From assembly GCA_034769895.1 (NCBI GenBank), contig CM068372.1, positions 374,995,258-375,059,257 of the forward strand: 64,000 bases of DNA, read 5' to 3'. Positions 10,390 to 24,394 of the stretch are shown in pieces (positions within the stretch are counted from its first letter, which is position 1; each line of letters opens with the position of its first letter). The notes beneath the pieces were generated by a model. That model searched no databases. It was given only the letters and a program-made list of their open reading frames with translations, and was not told the origin of the DNA. Both the position numbers and the translations under genes were made by a program. The DNA comes from Magicicada septendecula. Its lineage: Eukaryota > Arthropoda > Insecta > Hemiptera > Cicadidae.

Positions 10390-11204
10390 TGTTACGACAT
10401 CACAGAAAAATCTACGTGTTTATCGAATGTTCCAGATGAATCCAGCGGATTCTGTGTGGCGTACGTGATTCTCGACGCGCTCGCGAGACTTTTCTGGAAG
10501 CCGCCAGCCGCGCGGCCTGTGTCAAGGCCGCAATTAATTACGTCGTACACACTGGCGCAAACGCGTAGTTTGGAATTTCTGGTCTGTGAGCGTTGTATAA
10601 ATACAAGGTGTCAGCGGCCTTAGTTTTCACTTAAACTAAGCACACTTTATGTTCACGTTTTGGCTACGTCTAATTAGATTATGGTTAGCTAATACGGTGG
10701 CTAGCTGTTGACTGATAAGACTACGTGTAGATCCCGAATCGATTAAACCGAGGGTATTAGTTGCTCCAAGGTCTATCTGTATGTAGGGTAATTGGCATAT
10801 ACTTGTTTTGCATGTACCAATAGAGTTGCACTTGTCAATAAATCTTGCTACGTAAGGGTCTATACGTTTATTTATTTTTTTTTTTTGTTTCTTTCGGTGA
10901 TAGTTGGAATATATTACAGAGCGGTTTGAGTTATTATCGGGCGATATTACTGTGGCGTTCAAGTGGTTATTGGTGAAGTGCTGTGTTTTATAATCGGGCG
11001 GTATATTTTAATACAATTGTGTTTTAATATTAGTTGTCATTTTATTGTGTGTGAACAATTTTTATCTGATTTGTTGTAAGGGACTGTGTTGTTAATTACG
11101 AACTGTTTAACTGTGAAAATTAAAGCTGGTGATTAGTGACTTAATTGGTGTCTTGTATTTTGTTTTCCACTGTACCTACGACGATCGAGTACACCGTCGT
11201 AACA
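10390..11204 (+). mobile_element. LTR family 1, copy 1 (inserted in LINE C)
   Basis: Begins TGTTACGAC and ends CGTCGTAACA, the short inverted repeat expected of an LTR. It contains a TATAAATAC box near 10,597 and a conserved 3' part (AATTAAAGCTGGTGATTAG to GGTGTCTTGTATTTTG). It shares these with copies at 45.6-47.65 kb and 60.06-60.54 kb. No matching target duplication is seen. The LTR carries an antisense protease fragment, so it is longer than the 476-bp copy at 60 kb. Confidence 0.75.
10636..10962 (-). pseudogene. Retropepsin (retrotransposon protease) fragment, antisense within LTR
   Basis: The minus-strand frame runs for 108 codons and contains LGLIDSGSTRSLIS. The DSG triad, its hydrophobic lead-in and the following S/T-rich turn are the signature of a retroviral-type aspartic protease. 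Upstream is a lysine-rich stretch (KKQKKKINKR). It lies opposite in sense to the surrounding LTR, so it is probably a piece of another LTR element inserted there. The second half of the protease fold and all other pol domains are missing. Confidence 0.6.
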
Positions 11205-12305
11205 GTCTTTAATTAACAGTCTTTAAGATATTTACAATAAAAAGTGCATATCTAAAAATGCGAAAATAAGGCATTACAGTACAGTAGTACAGTAGTGCAT
11301 GCCTACAAGCAAGTGAATGTCTAGCATTGAATTATAATTTAGACAAACTAGAAATATTAGAAAGACGAATTATTAGGAAGGCCTACGAAAAACTTCAGAA
11401 GGTTGGAAATTCAGAAGTAATGATGAAATATATCAAGTATAGAAAATATAACAGAAACAATGAGAAAAAGAAGACTATTATTTTTTAGACGCTTATATAG
11501 AATGGACGACAATAGGTTAACTAAGCAGATCTTCAAATATCTGTGGGGGAAGAAGTCAACATCAAGTTAGATTAAAGAAGTCCAAAAAGATTTAGAAAAA
11601 AAAATAATATAAACGCAGAAGAAGCAATTGAAAGAGACTTTTTTTGGGCAAAAGTGTTAAAAATGGAAGGAGTCCAGGGTAGGAGAGAGAGAGAAACACA
11701 GATTCAAAGTGGACTGAAGACAGGAAGAAGAGACACAGCGATAAGATGAAAGAATATTGGAGAAAGATAGAGAACACAGAATAAAGAATTGAATTTGGCA
11801 TGTGGTCCTTAGGTGGCCGATACAAAAAAAAAACTTTAATAAGATGTGCAAAACTTTAATAAGATATATTAGAAAATATCAATACCATGCTATTAAAAGG
11901 GTTTTTATTTTTTTACATTAACTGTTGTTATATACACATTTATGCGTATTTATAAAATTCGTATGTATACAGTCTAGTTGTGAAATGAATGGCAAACGTG
12001 GGTCATGGGAGATTACGAGATTTCGTATACTGTATAAGAACGACTTTTTGCTTTAAGAATATAATGAAAAATAATTTTAAAAATAATAATTAAACATTTA
12101 AGAATAATTCGATGTGATTACAAGCTAGGAATAGCTAATTTACATATACAAGGAACAGAACAGCTAGGGAAATTTACCTTTTTCTTGCAAACAAGAAATT
12201 AGATTTAAAAAAATTTTAAATTCGTACAACTGACTCGAAGCTTTATGTTAACAAACATTTTAACTTTCCTGTAGGCACGTAGGTAAAGACACAGACAGAC
12301 AGACT

Positions 12306-12346
<41 letters not shown>

Positions 12347-12352
12347 ACACAC
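12306..12352. repeat. (CA)n microsatellite
   Basis: About 23 CA units, interrupted once near the end. Confidence 0.95.
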
Positions 12353-12404
12353 CATCACATCATCGTCACATAATCAATTGGAATTTTTTTTCATATTTTG
12401 AACA

Positions 12405-12445
12405 TTCTTCTTCTTCTTCTTCTTCTTCTTCTTCTTCTTCTTCTT

Positions 12446-12475
<30 letters not shown>
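12405..12475. repeat. (TTC)n microsatellite
   Basis: About 23 uninterrupted TTC units. Confidence 0.95.
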
Positions 12476-12476
<1 letters not shown>

Positions 12477-12549
12477 TAAATCTGCAAGTATCTAAAAAAC
12501 ACGGACATTTAATGTCGTCGTCATACTTCAAATGCTAGCAAAACAAAAA

Positions 12550-12637
12550 CTTCAACATTAGTATATACCTTGTGCTTTTATTAACGTAATAAGAACGTCA
12601 ACATCAGTATATACCTTGTGATTTTATTAACGTAACA
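12550..12637 (+). repeat. 46-bp tandem duplication
   Basis: Two adjacent units of TCAACATYAGTATATACCTT followed by GTGMTTTTATTAACGTAA, offset by 46 bp with few differences. Confidence 0.8.
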
Positions 12638-12639
12638 CG

Positions 12640-13189
12640 TAAGGCAGCTGCCTTCATATGCATAAATGGACGGAGTAAACGCAATAATGGCTGGAGGAAG
12701 TAGCCAACAGGTGTAGACGTGTTACAAAGCAAAGAGATATTTCATTAAGTCTGTAACGAGAATCACTTCTGCGGCAACAGCGAAATACGCTTCAACAAAG
12801 AAGATTTATCGAAACTTTCACCGACTGTCGCATAATTGTCAGAGAACGTATGTATGTATGTGCGTGCGCATGTTCAATCGGCATACATATAATACAAAGG
12901 CAATGACAGCAGACAACATCTGCATGCAGACCGTTCAAACTACCTGTGTGTCAGTCGACATCAATAGATTGAATCGACTTCACGCATATCTTAATGTCAC
13001 TACTGGAGTTGCCTTATCACGATACGCTATGTGCACGCTTATTAACGCGATATAAATCAAATAACTTCGACGTCTCTTTTTTTCGTAATAGCATATTCGT
13101 AAGAGAAGAGATGAGCTGTCCGACAGGAATCTGGCAGAATGATAACAAAGTGTTGAAATGGTTATAATAACCGACATTAACTTACACCG
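12640..13189. other. Intergenic sequence, nothing recognised
   Basis: No gene or repeat was identified apart from a short ATGT run near 12,848. Confidence 0.4.
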
Positions 13190-13250
13190 TAACATATCTA
13201 GTAAGCTCCCTGACCGTAAAACTCGCTCACTACTCTGAACAAAATATTTT
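13190..13250 (+). repeat. Repeat X, short copy 3
   Basis: Contains TAGTAAGCTCCCTGACCG, AAACTCGCTCACTACT and GAACAAAATA, matching 660-715 and 28,095-28,149. It abuts the oligo(T) of the inverted LINE C copy. Confidence 0.65.
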
Positions 13251-13760
13251 TTTTTTCTTGTGTCGGCCATCTAAGGACCACATGCCAATTTCAATTCTTT
13301 ATTCTTTGTTCTTTTCTTTTTCTCCAATATCCTTTCATCTTTTCACTGTGTCTCTTCTTCCTGTCTTCAGTCTACTTTCAACCTGCGTTTTTCTCTCCTA
13401 CCCTGGACTCCTTTCACTTTTAACACTTTTGCCCAAAAACTTTCTCTTTCAATTGCTTCTTCTGTGTTTATATTACTTTTTTCAAAATCCTTTAATCCAA
13501 CTTGATGTTGGCTTCTTTCGCCACATATATTTGAAGATCTGTTTTGCTAACATATTGTCGTCCATTCTATATAAATGTCCAACAAAAATAATAGTCTTAT
13601 TTTTCTCATTGTCTCTGTTATATTTTCTGTACTCTGATATATTTAATCATTACTTCTTAATTTCCAGCCTTCTGAAGTTTTTCGTGGGCCTAATGTTTTC
13701 CTAATAATTCGTCTTTCCAATATGTCTAGTTTGTCTAAATTATAATTCAATGCTAGACGT
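13240..13760 (-). pseudogene. LINE family C 3' fragment, inverted
   Basis: The reverse complement matches 11.29-11.83 kb word for word: GGCATGTGGTCCTTAGATGG, the DKLDILERRI-type peptide region, and an oligo(A) end (T run at 13,247-13,257). It is a 5'-truncated LINE tail with no intact ORF on its own strand. The plus-strand 148-codon ORF here is a shadow of it. Confidence 0.8.
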
Positions 13761-15240
13761 CTATTTTAATTATTTATACTTTATTTAGTATTTTTAGTAC
13801 TTTTGCAAGAAAATTTGTTGGTGGCGTAGAAACTCGGTGGCGTACTTTCAGCTCTGTTTAGTACATATTAAGTTGTTCACCCTAAATAATTTATTTTTTT
13901 TAATTTTCAGGTAGGAGTACTTTACTAGCAGATGACCTCTATGGACACACTTGTAGCGTACGTAATCTGAGACTCTCATAGAGATAAAACAGTTCCAAGA
14001 AGCCGGCTCCAAAACGCTAAGTAGAGGCATACTGTCTTCCAAATGGGGAACGACCGCCTTACAGACCAAGATTTTAATTTTTGTCCGCAGCGGGAGTCAA
14101 ATCCAAAGTGGTGCAGAGAACGAGACAATACCCTAGCCACACACAAACCCACCGTCGCTCGCTTTGTGACTCGACAGATTCAAGCTGTCAGAAGTCACTA
14201 TGGAAAAGTTGTCTTGCCGACTGTAAAATTTGAATCGATTTCATGGTTTTTAAAACAATATTGTTCTTAAATACGGTAGCCTATGTGTTGTTGATAGATT
14301 TCTAAACCCGCAATAATGGGTACGTCCTTCACTAAAGTTATTGGTTACTGATACTCGGGTACACAGTTACGTAAAACGATAGTTACTTTAAAACCGTGAA
14401 AGGATCAACGGTTAACTCAAAAAAATACACTTGAGTAGATGGATTAGATAAGATTAATGAGACTAAAGAAGGAAATAAAGTAAAACTCTATTGTCTCCCA
14501 ACAATATTGCATGTATCTTAAAAACATTACATCATACAACTAAAGGAAATATAATCTTAAAGGATCCTTAAAGGAACAGGGGCATTACATAATCGCCTTT
14601 GAATTTTATAAGCAATTATTTATTTACAAGTGACAGTCGTAAAGGTAGTTAAACTAGCACGAAAAACTACATGTCGAGTACTTATAAAAATTCTTTTATT
14701 TATCTGAAAGTACAATTGAAGCTCTACTTTCCTACAAATTTTCCAAGTATATTTAAAGAATTATTGCATCATGACACGAGTTTTTCTATGTCACTGCTAA
14801 AAAATTCCCGTCTAACATCCGATAACCATTCCTAGACTCCATTTCTATCTTCTTCCGGGGCCGGAGACGTAGAAATCACACGGCGCAAGGTCAAGACTCT
14901 AAGGAGGATGGTTCCACTCCTACCACTCAAGTGTTTTAAGAAGTTCCTTGTGAATCTTCTCCTTCTCCCTAAAGAAGCAGAAAAATCAATGATTGTCAGT
15001 AACGGACACTAGTCTTTTCCTCTTACCACTGTTACCAAGAGCACCATACCGAAAAACTAGGAAGATAATGACCAATAGACTTGAAATAGTTTAAACAAGT
15101 ATGAGCATCAACTAGGGAAGTCTCATCACGACAAAAGAGAAACTAATAACTAAAACCAAGGCAGTAAAATAACTTAGACAAATTATCGTAATTTCTGATA
15201 TAAGTTGTAAGTAAATAATAATACATAATTTACGCATTTT
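13761..15240. other. Intergenic sequence, mostly unrecognised
   Basis: Around 14,060-14,165, CAGCGGGAGTCAAATCC resembles an inverted tRNA B box and could be a worn SINE. Otherwise no gene or known element was seen. Confidence 0.35.
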
Positions 15241-15261
15241 TAATAATTGATCACACGCTAC

Positions 15262-15490
15262 ATATATGTTTATTTTCAAAGCACTCAACATCGAAAATAC
15301 ACAAAATACAAATACACATACCACAATCACACACAATAATACAACTTTAAAATACCAGAGACCAACAAGAAACCTTAATAGCATCCAGCCAACGCACAAA
15401 TACTTCACCAGACGCAATATCGCGAAGGCTGAGGATGAGAGCACGGGAGCTCTGAAACATGTTCCAAATAAGGAAAAATAACATCTTGAG
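15262..15490 (+). repeat. Repeat family R, copy 1
   Basis: Contains TTTCAAAGCACTCAACATCG, ACACACAATAATACAAC, AAAATACCAGAGACCAAC and a hairpin followed by CATGTTCCAAATAAGGAAAA. A 71-codon open frame crosses it (…FKALNIENTQN…THNNTTLKYQRPTRN…). The same text recurs at 16.44-16.68 kb and, inverted, at 26.70-26.86 kb. It may be the end of a retroelement ORF; the family is not recognised. Confidence 0.65.
15429..15457 (+). other. Hammerhead-like motif, site 2
   Basis: CTGAGGA, a five-base-pair stem AGAGC/GCTCT, then GAAA. This fits CUGANGA, stem II, GAAA. Stems I and III and a cleavage site could not be proven. Confidence 0.35.
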
Positions 15491-16329
15491 GTAATATAAA
15501 TATAAATTTTAAATACTTTATATATATATATTCAGTTGGTTTATGGATTGGCAGTGTTTGGAATTTTAGATTTGACTGCACACAAAGACGTAAGAGAAAG
15601 CCTCGTGTCTACGGTTGTTTATTGCAGAAAGGTCCATTAGCTTATTTCCGCTACAGAAAATTTCTCATAACTTTATTATTATGTGTACAAACCCACAATG
15701 CTTACGTAAATGAATGAGTAGTCTTTGCGTAACTTGTTTATAGCAATATTCAAAACACACAAAACATTACTGTCATAATTAAATGCGACGTTCCCAGACC
15801 ACCTGATGATGGTGGTGCCCATCCGTTTGTGGCTTTCTCGTACGAATTGTTCTCCGTACGAAGTCCTAATGTCGGTATTATTACTGCTCCTAGCGTATAA
15901 TTATTTATGCAATATTGGTTACAGAATCACGTACAACACCCGCGCACGCACGATGTGGTGTCACGAGCACGCGTTTGCATAATTTCAGTATTGTAAGCAG
16001 CAGTCGGTCTCACCGTAATTATAGGGCTTTTTATTAATTTGTATAACGAGCGCGCGCGCTCCCACACATACACAGACAATCCACGTGTAATACGGTCTTT
16101 GTGTATTTTATGGGGTAATCAGTTATAGGCCTATAACAGATTCTTCTTCTTGTTTTATCCTGTTATGATTCCCTTCTTCTTCTTTGCTTCGTGTTTTAGG
16201 ACATGAAGACATAAAGATCAAGCTTAGGGTTAGCAAAAGAGAACGGAGCATCAACTAAAGCAATCAGCAATGGTTATACTATCTAATGTTGTTTTGAAAT
16301 GTAGATTAGAAATATATAAATCTAATTTG
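15491..16329. other. Intergenic sequence, nothing recognised
   Basis: Short (TA)n near 15,519 and a GCGCGCGC patch near 16,050 only. Confidence 0.4.
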
Positions 16330-16435
16330 GACACACATTCAATAAACAATGGACATTAATTCCCAGACATAATCAACATGACACTAATAAAACACATACC
16401 ACACAAAGGCACCATAATGAACATATAGGAAAATT

Positions 16436-16678
16436 TACAAATTACAAACACAAACAAACTAACACCTGAACAAATACAAAACATGACAATTTTCAAAGCA
16501 CTCAACATGGAAAATACACAAAATACTAACGTACACACAACAATCACACACAATAATACCAATTTAAAATACCAAAAACCAACAGGAAACCATAAGAACA
16601 CAAATACTCCACATGATTCAACATTAAGTGTTCCCGAAACATGTTCCAAATAAGGGAAAAACATCTTAAGGTAAAGTT
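16436..16678 (+). repeat. Repeat family R, copy 2
   Basis: The same sequence order as 15.26-15.49 kb: TTTCAAAGCACTCAACATGG, ATCACACACAATAATACC, AAACCAACAGGAAACC, and GAAACATGTTCCAAATAAGG. The first strand of the hairpin is lost. Confidence 0.65.
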
Positions 16679-16691
16679 ATTACACAAATTA

Positions 16692-19263
<2,572 letters not shown>

Positions 19264-19266
19264 ATT

Positions 19267-19284
19267 TGGCACCTAAAACGGGAA
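19267..19284 (+). promoter_or_regulatory. Primer-binding-like site of LTR family 2
   Basis: TGGCACCTAAAACGGGAA lies 3 bases after the LTR end. The inverted copy has TGGCGCCTAAAATCGGGA at the equivalent place. The priming tRNA was not identified. Confidence 0.5.
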
Positions 19285-19359
19285 ATAAAATTATACCACT
19301 TCAGTAAGATAATAAATTGACACAAGCGACTTAGGACTTAACGGGTACGACTACGGTTT

Positions 19360-19478
19360 GTTATAGTATATATATCTATATATACATATATATATGTATG
19401 TATGTATGTATGTACACATATATGTTTATGTACATAAATACATGCGCGCGCGCGTGTGTCTGTGTGTGTGTGTGTTTT
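19360..19478. repeat. Compound microsatellite (TA)n, (ATGT)n, (GC)n, (TG)n
   Basis: A run of TATATA words, then ATGT tetramers, then GCGCGCGC and TGTGTGTG. Confidence 0.9.
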
Positions 19479-20415
19479 GGGTTAATGGCAACATGCATGC
19501 AGGAATGGAATAACGGATGGGACTGTTATGGGCAGACTTTGGCAACTGTAAGCAGCTCAATGTCCAGTACCAAATGTACTTTCCCAGTGTATCCTCTTTA
19601 TTAAATGTATTAATATATCGGAAATAAACGTAACTTTACGAAACAGATAATAGCTAGAGAATAAGGCACTCAAAAAATTATGAAGAGAATATTTTACCTA
19701 TAAAAAAAGGAAAAATGCATTGACTAGGCACAAAATGAATGTATTCTTGAAAATGAGTGTAGAAGAAAGTCATATTGTTTGAAATACATAGTACAATAGA
19801 CACTTAGCAAGTCTGAATAGTTTAGATAAAAGCTAGCAATGCTCACATGAGATGGTGGGTACAGCTTGAAGACAGAATCACACACGAGAAAGGTAGGCGG
19901 AAGGTTCTAAGTAATTACTAGATCCATACTGCAAGATACTGTCACTTTACACTTAACTTCGACTCCGAACAGTTGTTTAGAGATTTTCTACTGACATCAT
20001 CGATCTTTGGTGATTTGTTATCACACTCAGACAGGGAGTTATCAAAGAAACCAGATCAAATATAATTCCGCATGCCTGCCTGCATTATTGAGGCATCTCC
20101 TTTATTACGTAACTCACCTTATTGAAGAAACTATTCTCTTTGTAAATACACCTTCAAATGAGCGAACACTTCCGCTGAAGACAAAACGAGCAATTATTGT
20201 TATGGAAGACAATTAGGCCTAAGTAGTGTCATTATGATTTTGCATAGTAACTTTACTTGCAGGTTATTTATAAAAATGTCAAGTTAATTGCCATTAATTA
20301 CTGGCAGTAATTATTACCTTTCAGCGGCCATTACTATATTATTTATTTAAAGTTTATTGTTAATTAATTTACTGACAGTCGATGGTAATTAATGCTTTTT
20401 AACGTACAACAATTA
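19479..20415. other. Intergenic sequence, nothing recognised
   Basis: No gene or known repeat motif seen. Confidence 0.4.
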
Positions 20416-20419
20416 TCAG

Positions 20420-21730
20420 TCAACAACTAATGTTATACATGTTCCTTCTCAACAGTGTGTTTATTGATGGTGTGTGCACTAACATAGAATATGATTTTTT
20501 TCTAATTATAACACTACCGACTCGGAACACAAAGTTTTTTATTGGTAAAAATGTAAAATTTTTACCTTATAGCCTGAACCAGTTTTCGCTTATTATAACC
20601 TTCGTCAGAAGCTGCCACTGGGAGCGCTGTCCGTCTTGTTCTTGGCGACGGCGCTCTCTTTTGAACGATCGATGTTGTGTGTGTGGGGTGTGATATTTTT
20701 GAATAATAAGTGTGATTTGAATTGTGTCTGTTCGTTTAGGATGTCGTTTTTATGTGTTTTTGTGTCTTTGTGTACTTTTAGTTGTTCAAGAATGTCTAGT
20801 TTTCGGCCTTTTGTGTGTATGTGTAGAATATCGATTTTTGCTGTCGATGTTTGTGTACGTGTGTTTGCTTCAATGAGGTGGTTTGCAAAGGTGGATTCGG
20901 TAGTGGAGTAGTGCCTTTATGTGTTCAATGCATCTCCGTTTGAAGCAACGTCCTGTCTGGCCTATGTAGACTTTGTTGCACTCTGAGCAATTTAGTTTGT
21001 AAACACCAGGTAGATCAAATTTATTTTGTTCTTTGTGTGTGTGTTTGATAGCGTGTGTTCTGTTTTGTTTGTAGTTTTGTATGCGATTTTGTATCCTGCT
21101 TTTTTAAATTTGTGGGCTATTTGTTCAGTGTGGTTATTGATGTATGTTAGTGTTATGAATTTGTTGTTTTCTCTCTTTGTCTGTTGTTTGTTTGGTGTTT
21201 TGTGTAGGAGTTTATTGACTATTGCTCTGTTGTATCCGTTGGATTCTGCTAGATATTTATCATTTTTAGTTCGTCTTTGTAGTCTTTTTCATCTAGTGAG
21301 ATGTTGTTTAGTCTCTGTATCATAGTTCTGAAGGCAGCTAGTTTGTGTTGTATTGGGTGATTGAAGGAGTTGTGTATTAGTGTGTCGTTGTAGTGGCTTT
21401 TTTGTATATACTGAATTTGTGTCTGTGTTCAAATTTTGTGTCTGTTCAAATCCGCACAAAGTTTATGCTATTGTTGTACTCGTATTCAGCAGTAAAGGTT
21501 ATGTTTTTGGGTGTTTTGTTTATGTGGATTAGTAGCTGTTCGCATTGTCTTTTGTTTACCTTGTATAGAATTATGGTGTCGTCAACTTATCTGTGCCAAT
21601 ATAGTATTGTATGGTTGTGTCTGCCATTTTTTGTGAGGATTCTTGTTTTTTCTAAATGTTGGAGAAAGACATCTGCTAATATGCTGGATATGGTTTTTTA
21701 TTTTTTATTTATAAGTTATACTTACAATTA
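20420..21730 (-). pseudogene. Penelope-like element P2: reverse transcriptase and GIY-YIG nuclease
   Basis: On the minus strand, near 21,580, VDDTIILYKVNKRQCEQLL is the catalytic region of a Penelope-like reverse transcriptase. The residue before VDD, expected to be tyrosine, is a stop codon. Further on, ITFTAEYEYNNSINF follows. Near 21,000-20,930 comes GVYKLNCSECNKVYIGQTG and GRCFKRRCIEHIKA, the GIY-YIG nuclease with its C-x2-C insertion. Then FANHLIEANTRTQT and KLDILEQLKVHKDTKTHKND form the C-terminal tail. Several frameshifts interrupt it. The N-terminal half is missing. It ends by a hammerhead-like motif. Confidence 0.9.
20584..20608 (-). other. Hammerhead-like motif, site 4, at Penelope 3' end
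   Basis: Minus strand: CTGACGA, a worn stem GGTTA/TAAGC, then GAAAA and CTGGTTCAGG. The core CUGANGA is intact. Penelope-like elements are known to carry hammerhead ribozymes in their terminal repeats, so the position is sensible. Confidence 0.45.
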
Positions 21731-21771
21731 GTTAATCAACGGACACGTCATGGACAACAAAATCCAATGAT
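21731..21771 (+). repeat. 40-bp shared motif, copy 1
   Basis: AACGGACACGTCATGGACAA and flanks recur at 48,218-48,258. They may be the terminus of an unrecognised element. Confidence 0.55.
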
Positions 21772-22106
21772 TGTTTCCTTGAAAAGGATGGTAATGTTAA
21801 TTCCAAAGCGGCGTTTAACAGTACTGTTTTGTTTGCTAACTTTTGTTTCCTCGTACAGTCAGTGATGAAGGTTTATGTCCGCCACCCATATGTAAGATTA
21901 GTATTGGTTCAGATTAATACCTTTGAACTGGCTTACGTTAAAGTTTTGTACTCAGGGAAATATAAATGTAATGTATTTTGTTCCAGAACCTGATATTCTT
22001 AAACAATCCACCCATTGCTCTAATTATGTCGTATTAAGGGGAGAAGACAATTAAACAGCGAATAAACAAGAGTAAATCAGAATACGTTTAGGATGAGACT
22101 TTTAAG

Positions 22107-22573
22107 AAAATATCGGTATGGAGAACTATACATGACTTCCACGTTCTAAGATTTATATTTAAAATCATTTTTGAAATGAAATATTTGCATAGAAACTACT
22201 TCTTTCTACTTATTGCTTCAGCCTTAACCATCAAAATTAAGTACTTTACTCTTGTTAAAACGTAAAACGTTGCAGTTAAACTACCCCATCCCCTTAACCG
22301 ATCTTCACCAAAATCAACAAGCCTTGAGTCCTCTACAACGCGGACACATATGCAAAAATTATTTGATTCTGCTTGAATTTGCGGCAGTTATCGTTCACCA
22401 TAGAAAATATTCTACACATAGACACATAGACAGACAGACACACAGATAGACACTTTTCGGAAAATGACTTTTCTTCATGTTTTGAAGATAGTACAATCAG
22501 AATATTCCCTTATCTCGGACACGATTTTTTTCGCCATCACCATACTTCCATTTCCTTATGGAACATGGAAGAA
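22107..22573 (-). mobile_element. Pearl/mini-me-like repeat, copy B (inverted)
   Basis: A compact copy of about 467 bp. On the minus strand it has the left hairpin end, ATCGTGTCCGAGATA, a short TGTCTGTCTG tract, one core unit, AGTAAAGTACTTAATTTTGAT, GGTTAAGGCTGAAG and the right end TATAGTTCTCCATACCGATA. It defines the ends of the family and shows that copy A has an insertion. Confidence 0.75.
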
Positions 22574-23008
22574 GAAAGAACAGATGAAATCAAATACAAA
22601 GTTTGTTATGACTTTGAGTTACGGAATTTTGAGCGTAGACAAAAACAAAAGGTCTTAGCGGAAATGTTCGATGACGACGAGTGTTGCGATTATTATTGGA
22701 CGCTAGAAAGACAATTGTGAAGAGAACTGAAGTGCATGAAGTCAGATGGTTGGTAAAAGAAATTTTTGTTTTTAAAAAAGGTCTAAGTGATCATGATGCG
22801 AAGACATCAGACATGTAATGAAAGCTCGTGAATTTAAGGAAAAGAATGTTTTAGATCCAGAATTTTGGGGAAGACGGACACGAAAGTAGCAAAAATAATA
22901 TGTGCTGAATATCTGTACTGAACACATAACGTATATATTTCTCATTGCGTGTAAAATTTTATAGCAATTTAAATTTTAATATAAAAGTTCCATATATAAG
23001 AGTTCCTT

Positions 23009-23475
23009 TGTGAATAAGTTGCATAAGTTCAACCTTATGTGCGGGATATAAGTTCAACCCTTAAGTCAGCAAGTAAAGGAACACGCCCAAAATTCTACAA
23101 GGTGATGGCTCTTCCCTCACTTCTTTATGGGTCTGAGAATTGGACCTTAACGAAAGGCCAGCCCAGTCGCATCCAAGCGGCTGAATGAGATTTCTCAGGC
23201 ACGTGGCAGGGTATACTCTACATGATCATAGAAGGAACACAGATATACGGCAGGAACTGAATATTACGAGTATACTCGACAGGATCCCCCAGTATCGGCT
23301 GAATTGGTGTTAACATCTTTGCCGAATGGATGACTGCCGCATCCCCAAACAACTCTGGAACTATAAGCCGAGGGGACGGAGAGGTGTGGGACGTTCGAGT
23401 AAGCGCTGGAGTGACCAGCTCTAATCTTTGCCTATTTGAGACCAGAACAAACCATCCTTGGTTTAATACTTGAAG

Positions 23476-23554
<79 letters not shown>
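23009..23554 (+). pseudogene. LINE family A, 3' fragment with (GAT)n tail
   Basis: Translates, with frameshifts, to KFYKVMALPSLLYGSENWTL, SRIQAAE, the RFLRH-like stretch, RIPKQLWNYKPRG and VGRSSKRWSDQL. This is the C-terminal region after the reverse transcriptase of a LINE ORF2. A (GAT)n tail of ~77 bp ends it. AGTTCCTT occurs at both 23,001-23,008 and 23,555-23,562 and may be the target duplication. It is 5'-truncated and non-functional. Confidence 0.85.
23476..23552. repeat. (GAT)n microsatellite, LINE tail
   Basis: About 25 GAT units directly after the LINE 3' region. Confidence 0.95.
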
Positions 23555-23735
23555 AGTTCCTTAACTAGTTTTATGTATTAAATATCAGACAAAAAGTGTT
23601 GTTTTGAACCCTTTAGTACGCGTGTCACTAACTTCCGGCTTTTGTGGCTTCTATGTGTAATTTTTAATTTTTTTTCTTGATAGAATTTATTTGCCTCCCA
23701 GCAAATTTGATTTGTGCACGCACTCGCAAAGGTGT

Positions 23736-23761
23736 ATGTGTGTGTGTGTGTGCGCGCGCGC
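23736..23761. repeat. (TG)n(CG)n microsatellite
   Basis: TG run changing to GC run. Confidence 0.9.
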
Positions 23762-24394
23762 TGTAGCATTATTGCACGGCACGTATTGAACGCAACAGGC
23801 GAAATGTACGGTAATCACACGGAGAGGAGAATTAGAAGTGGTTGATAACAAAGTACTGTAATGTCACGGTGTAAGTGAAAGGCAGGGCTACTGAGAATAT
23901 CACATAAATAAGAGACGGCAGAGGCTGGGTGAGTTTTATCACCACTATACTGTAGAGAATTATAGTGATCAAACAACATTAAGTCGTGATAACAAGCCCA
24001 AAGTCAAGAAAAACTCTGATTCATTTCCAGAGCCAAACAAACCACTTGTTGTGATAGTGATAAGAGTAACTGTGGACCGAAAGGCATTAAGAATGACTAT
24101 TGCAGCAATATTATCGTCTACCAAGTCCTTTTTCTAGGGTTCCTACAATGTCTAGAATTTTTTAACAGAGTTTGGGTACAGCAATCAGAGGACATAAACA
24201 AGAAAACTGACTACTACTGAAGGAAATAAACTGAAGAATTTAAAACGACATATTCAATAATAACGAAAAAGTGAACTTAACTTTGCTGAAGTAGTATTTG
24301 ATATACTGTATCGTATTATTTGATATATCTGTATAGTACGTAAGTAATGAATATTCAAAGCTGTAGTAATGTTTCTTTTATTGTTCTTGTCTAA

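Larger units (their letters stand above)
10080..11832 (+). pseudogene. LINE family C, reverse-transcriptase relic split by an LTR
   Basis: The first part (to about 10,389) translates to LIADDFAILSERLTSP, with the ADD catalytic motif of reverse transcriptases, then KFKYLGEIIQE. After an inserted LTR the text resumes near 11,205 with ECLALNYN, LDKLEILERRIIRK, FRRLYRMDDNRLTKQIF-like text and a basic C-terminus. It ends GGCCGATAC plus oligo(A). Stops and frameshifts abound. Inverted copies of the 3' part lie at 13.24-13.76 kb and 28.15-28.52 kb, and a related copy at 34.7-35.0 kb. It is 5'-truncated. Confidence 0.82.

Noticed and set aside
13258..13704. 148-codon plus-strand ORF
   Set aside because: It is the antisense of a LINE C fragment; the meaningful text is on the minus strand.
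15112..15444. 110-codon hydrophobic minus-strand ORF, looking like a membrane protein
   Set aside because: It is opposite to repeat R text; hydrophobicity comes from the T-rich strand.
16356..16664. 102-codon hydrophobic minus-strand ORF
   Set aside because: The same explanation: it is antisense to repeat R copy 2.
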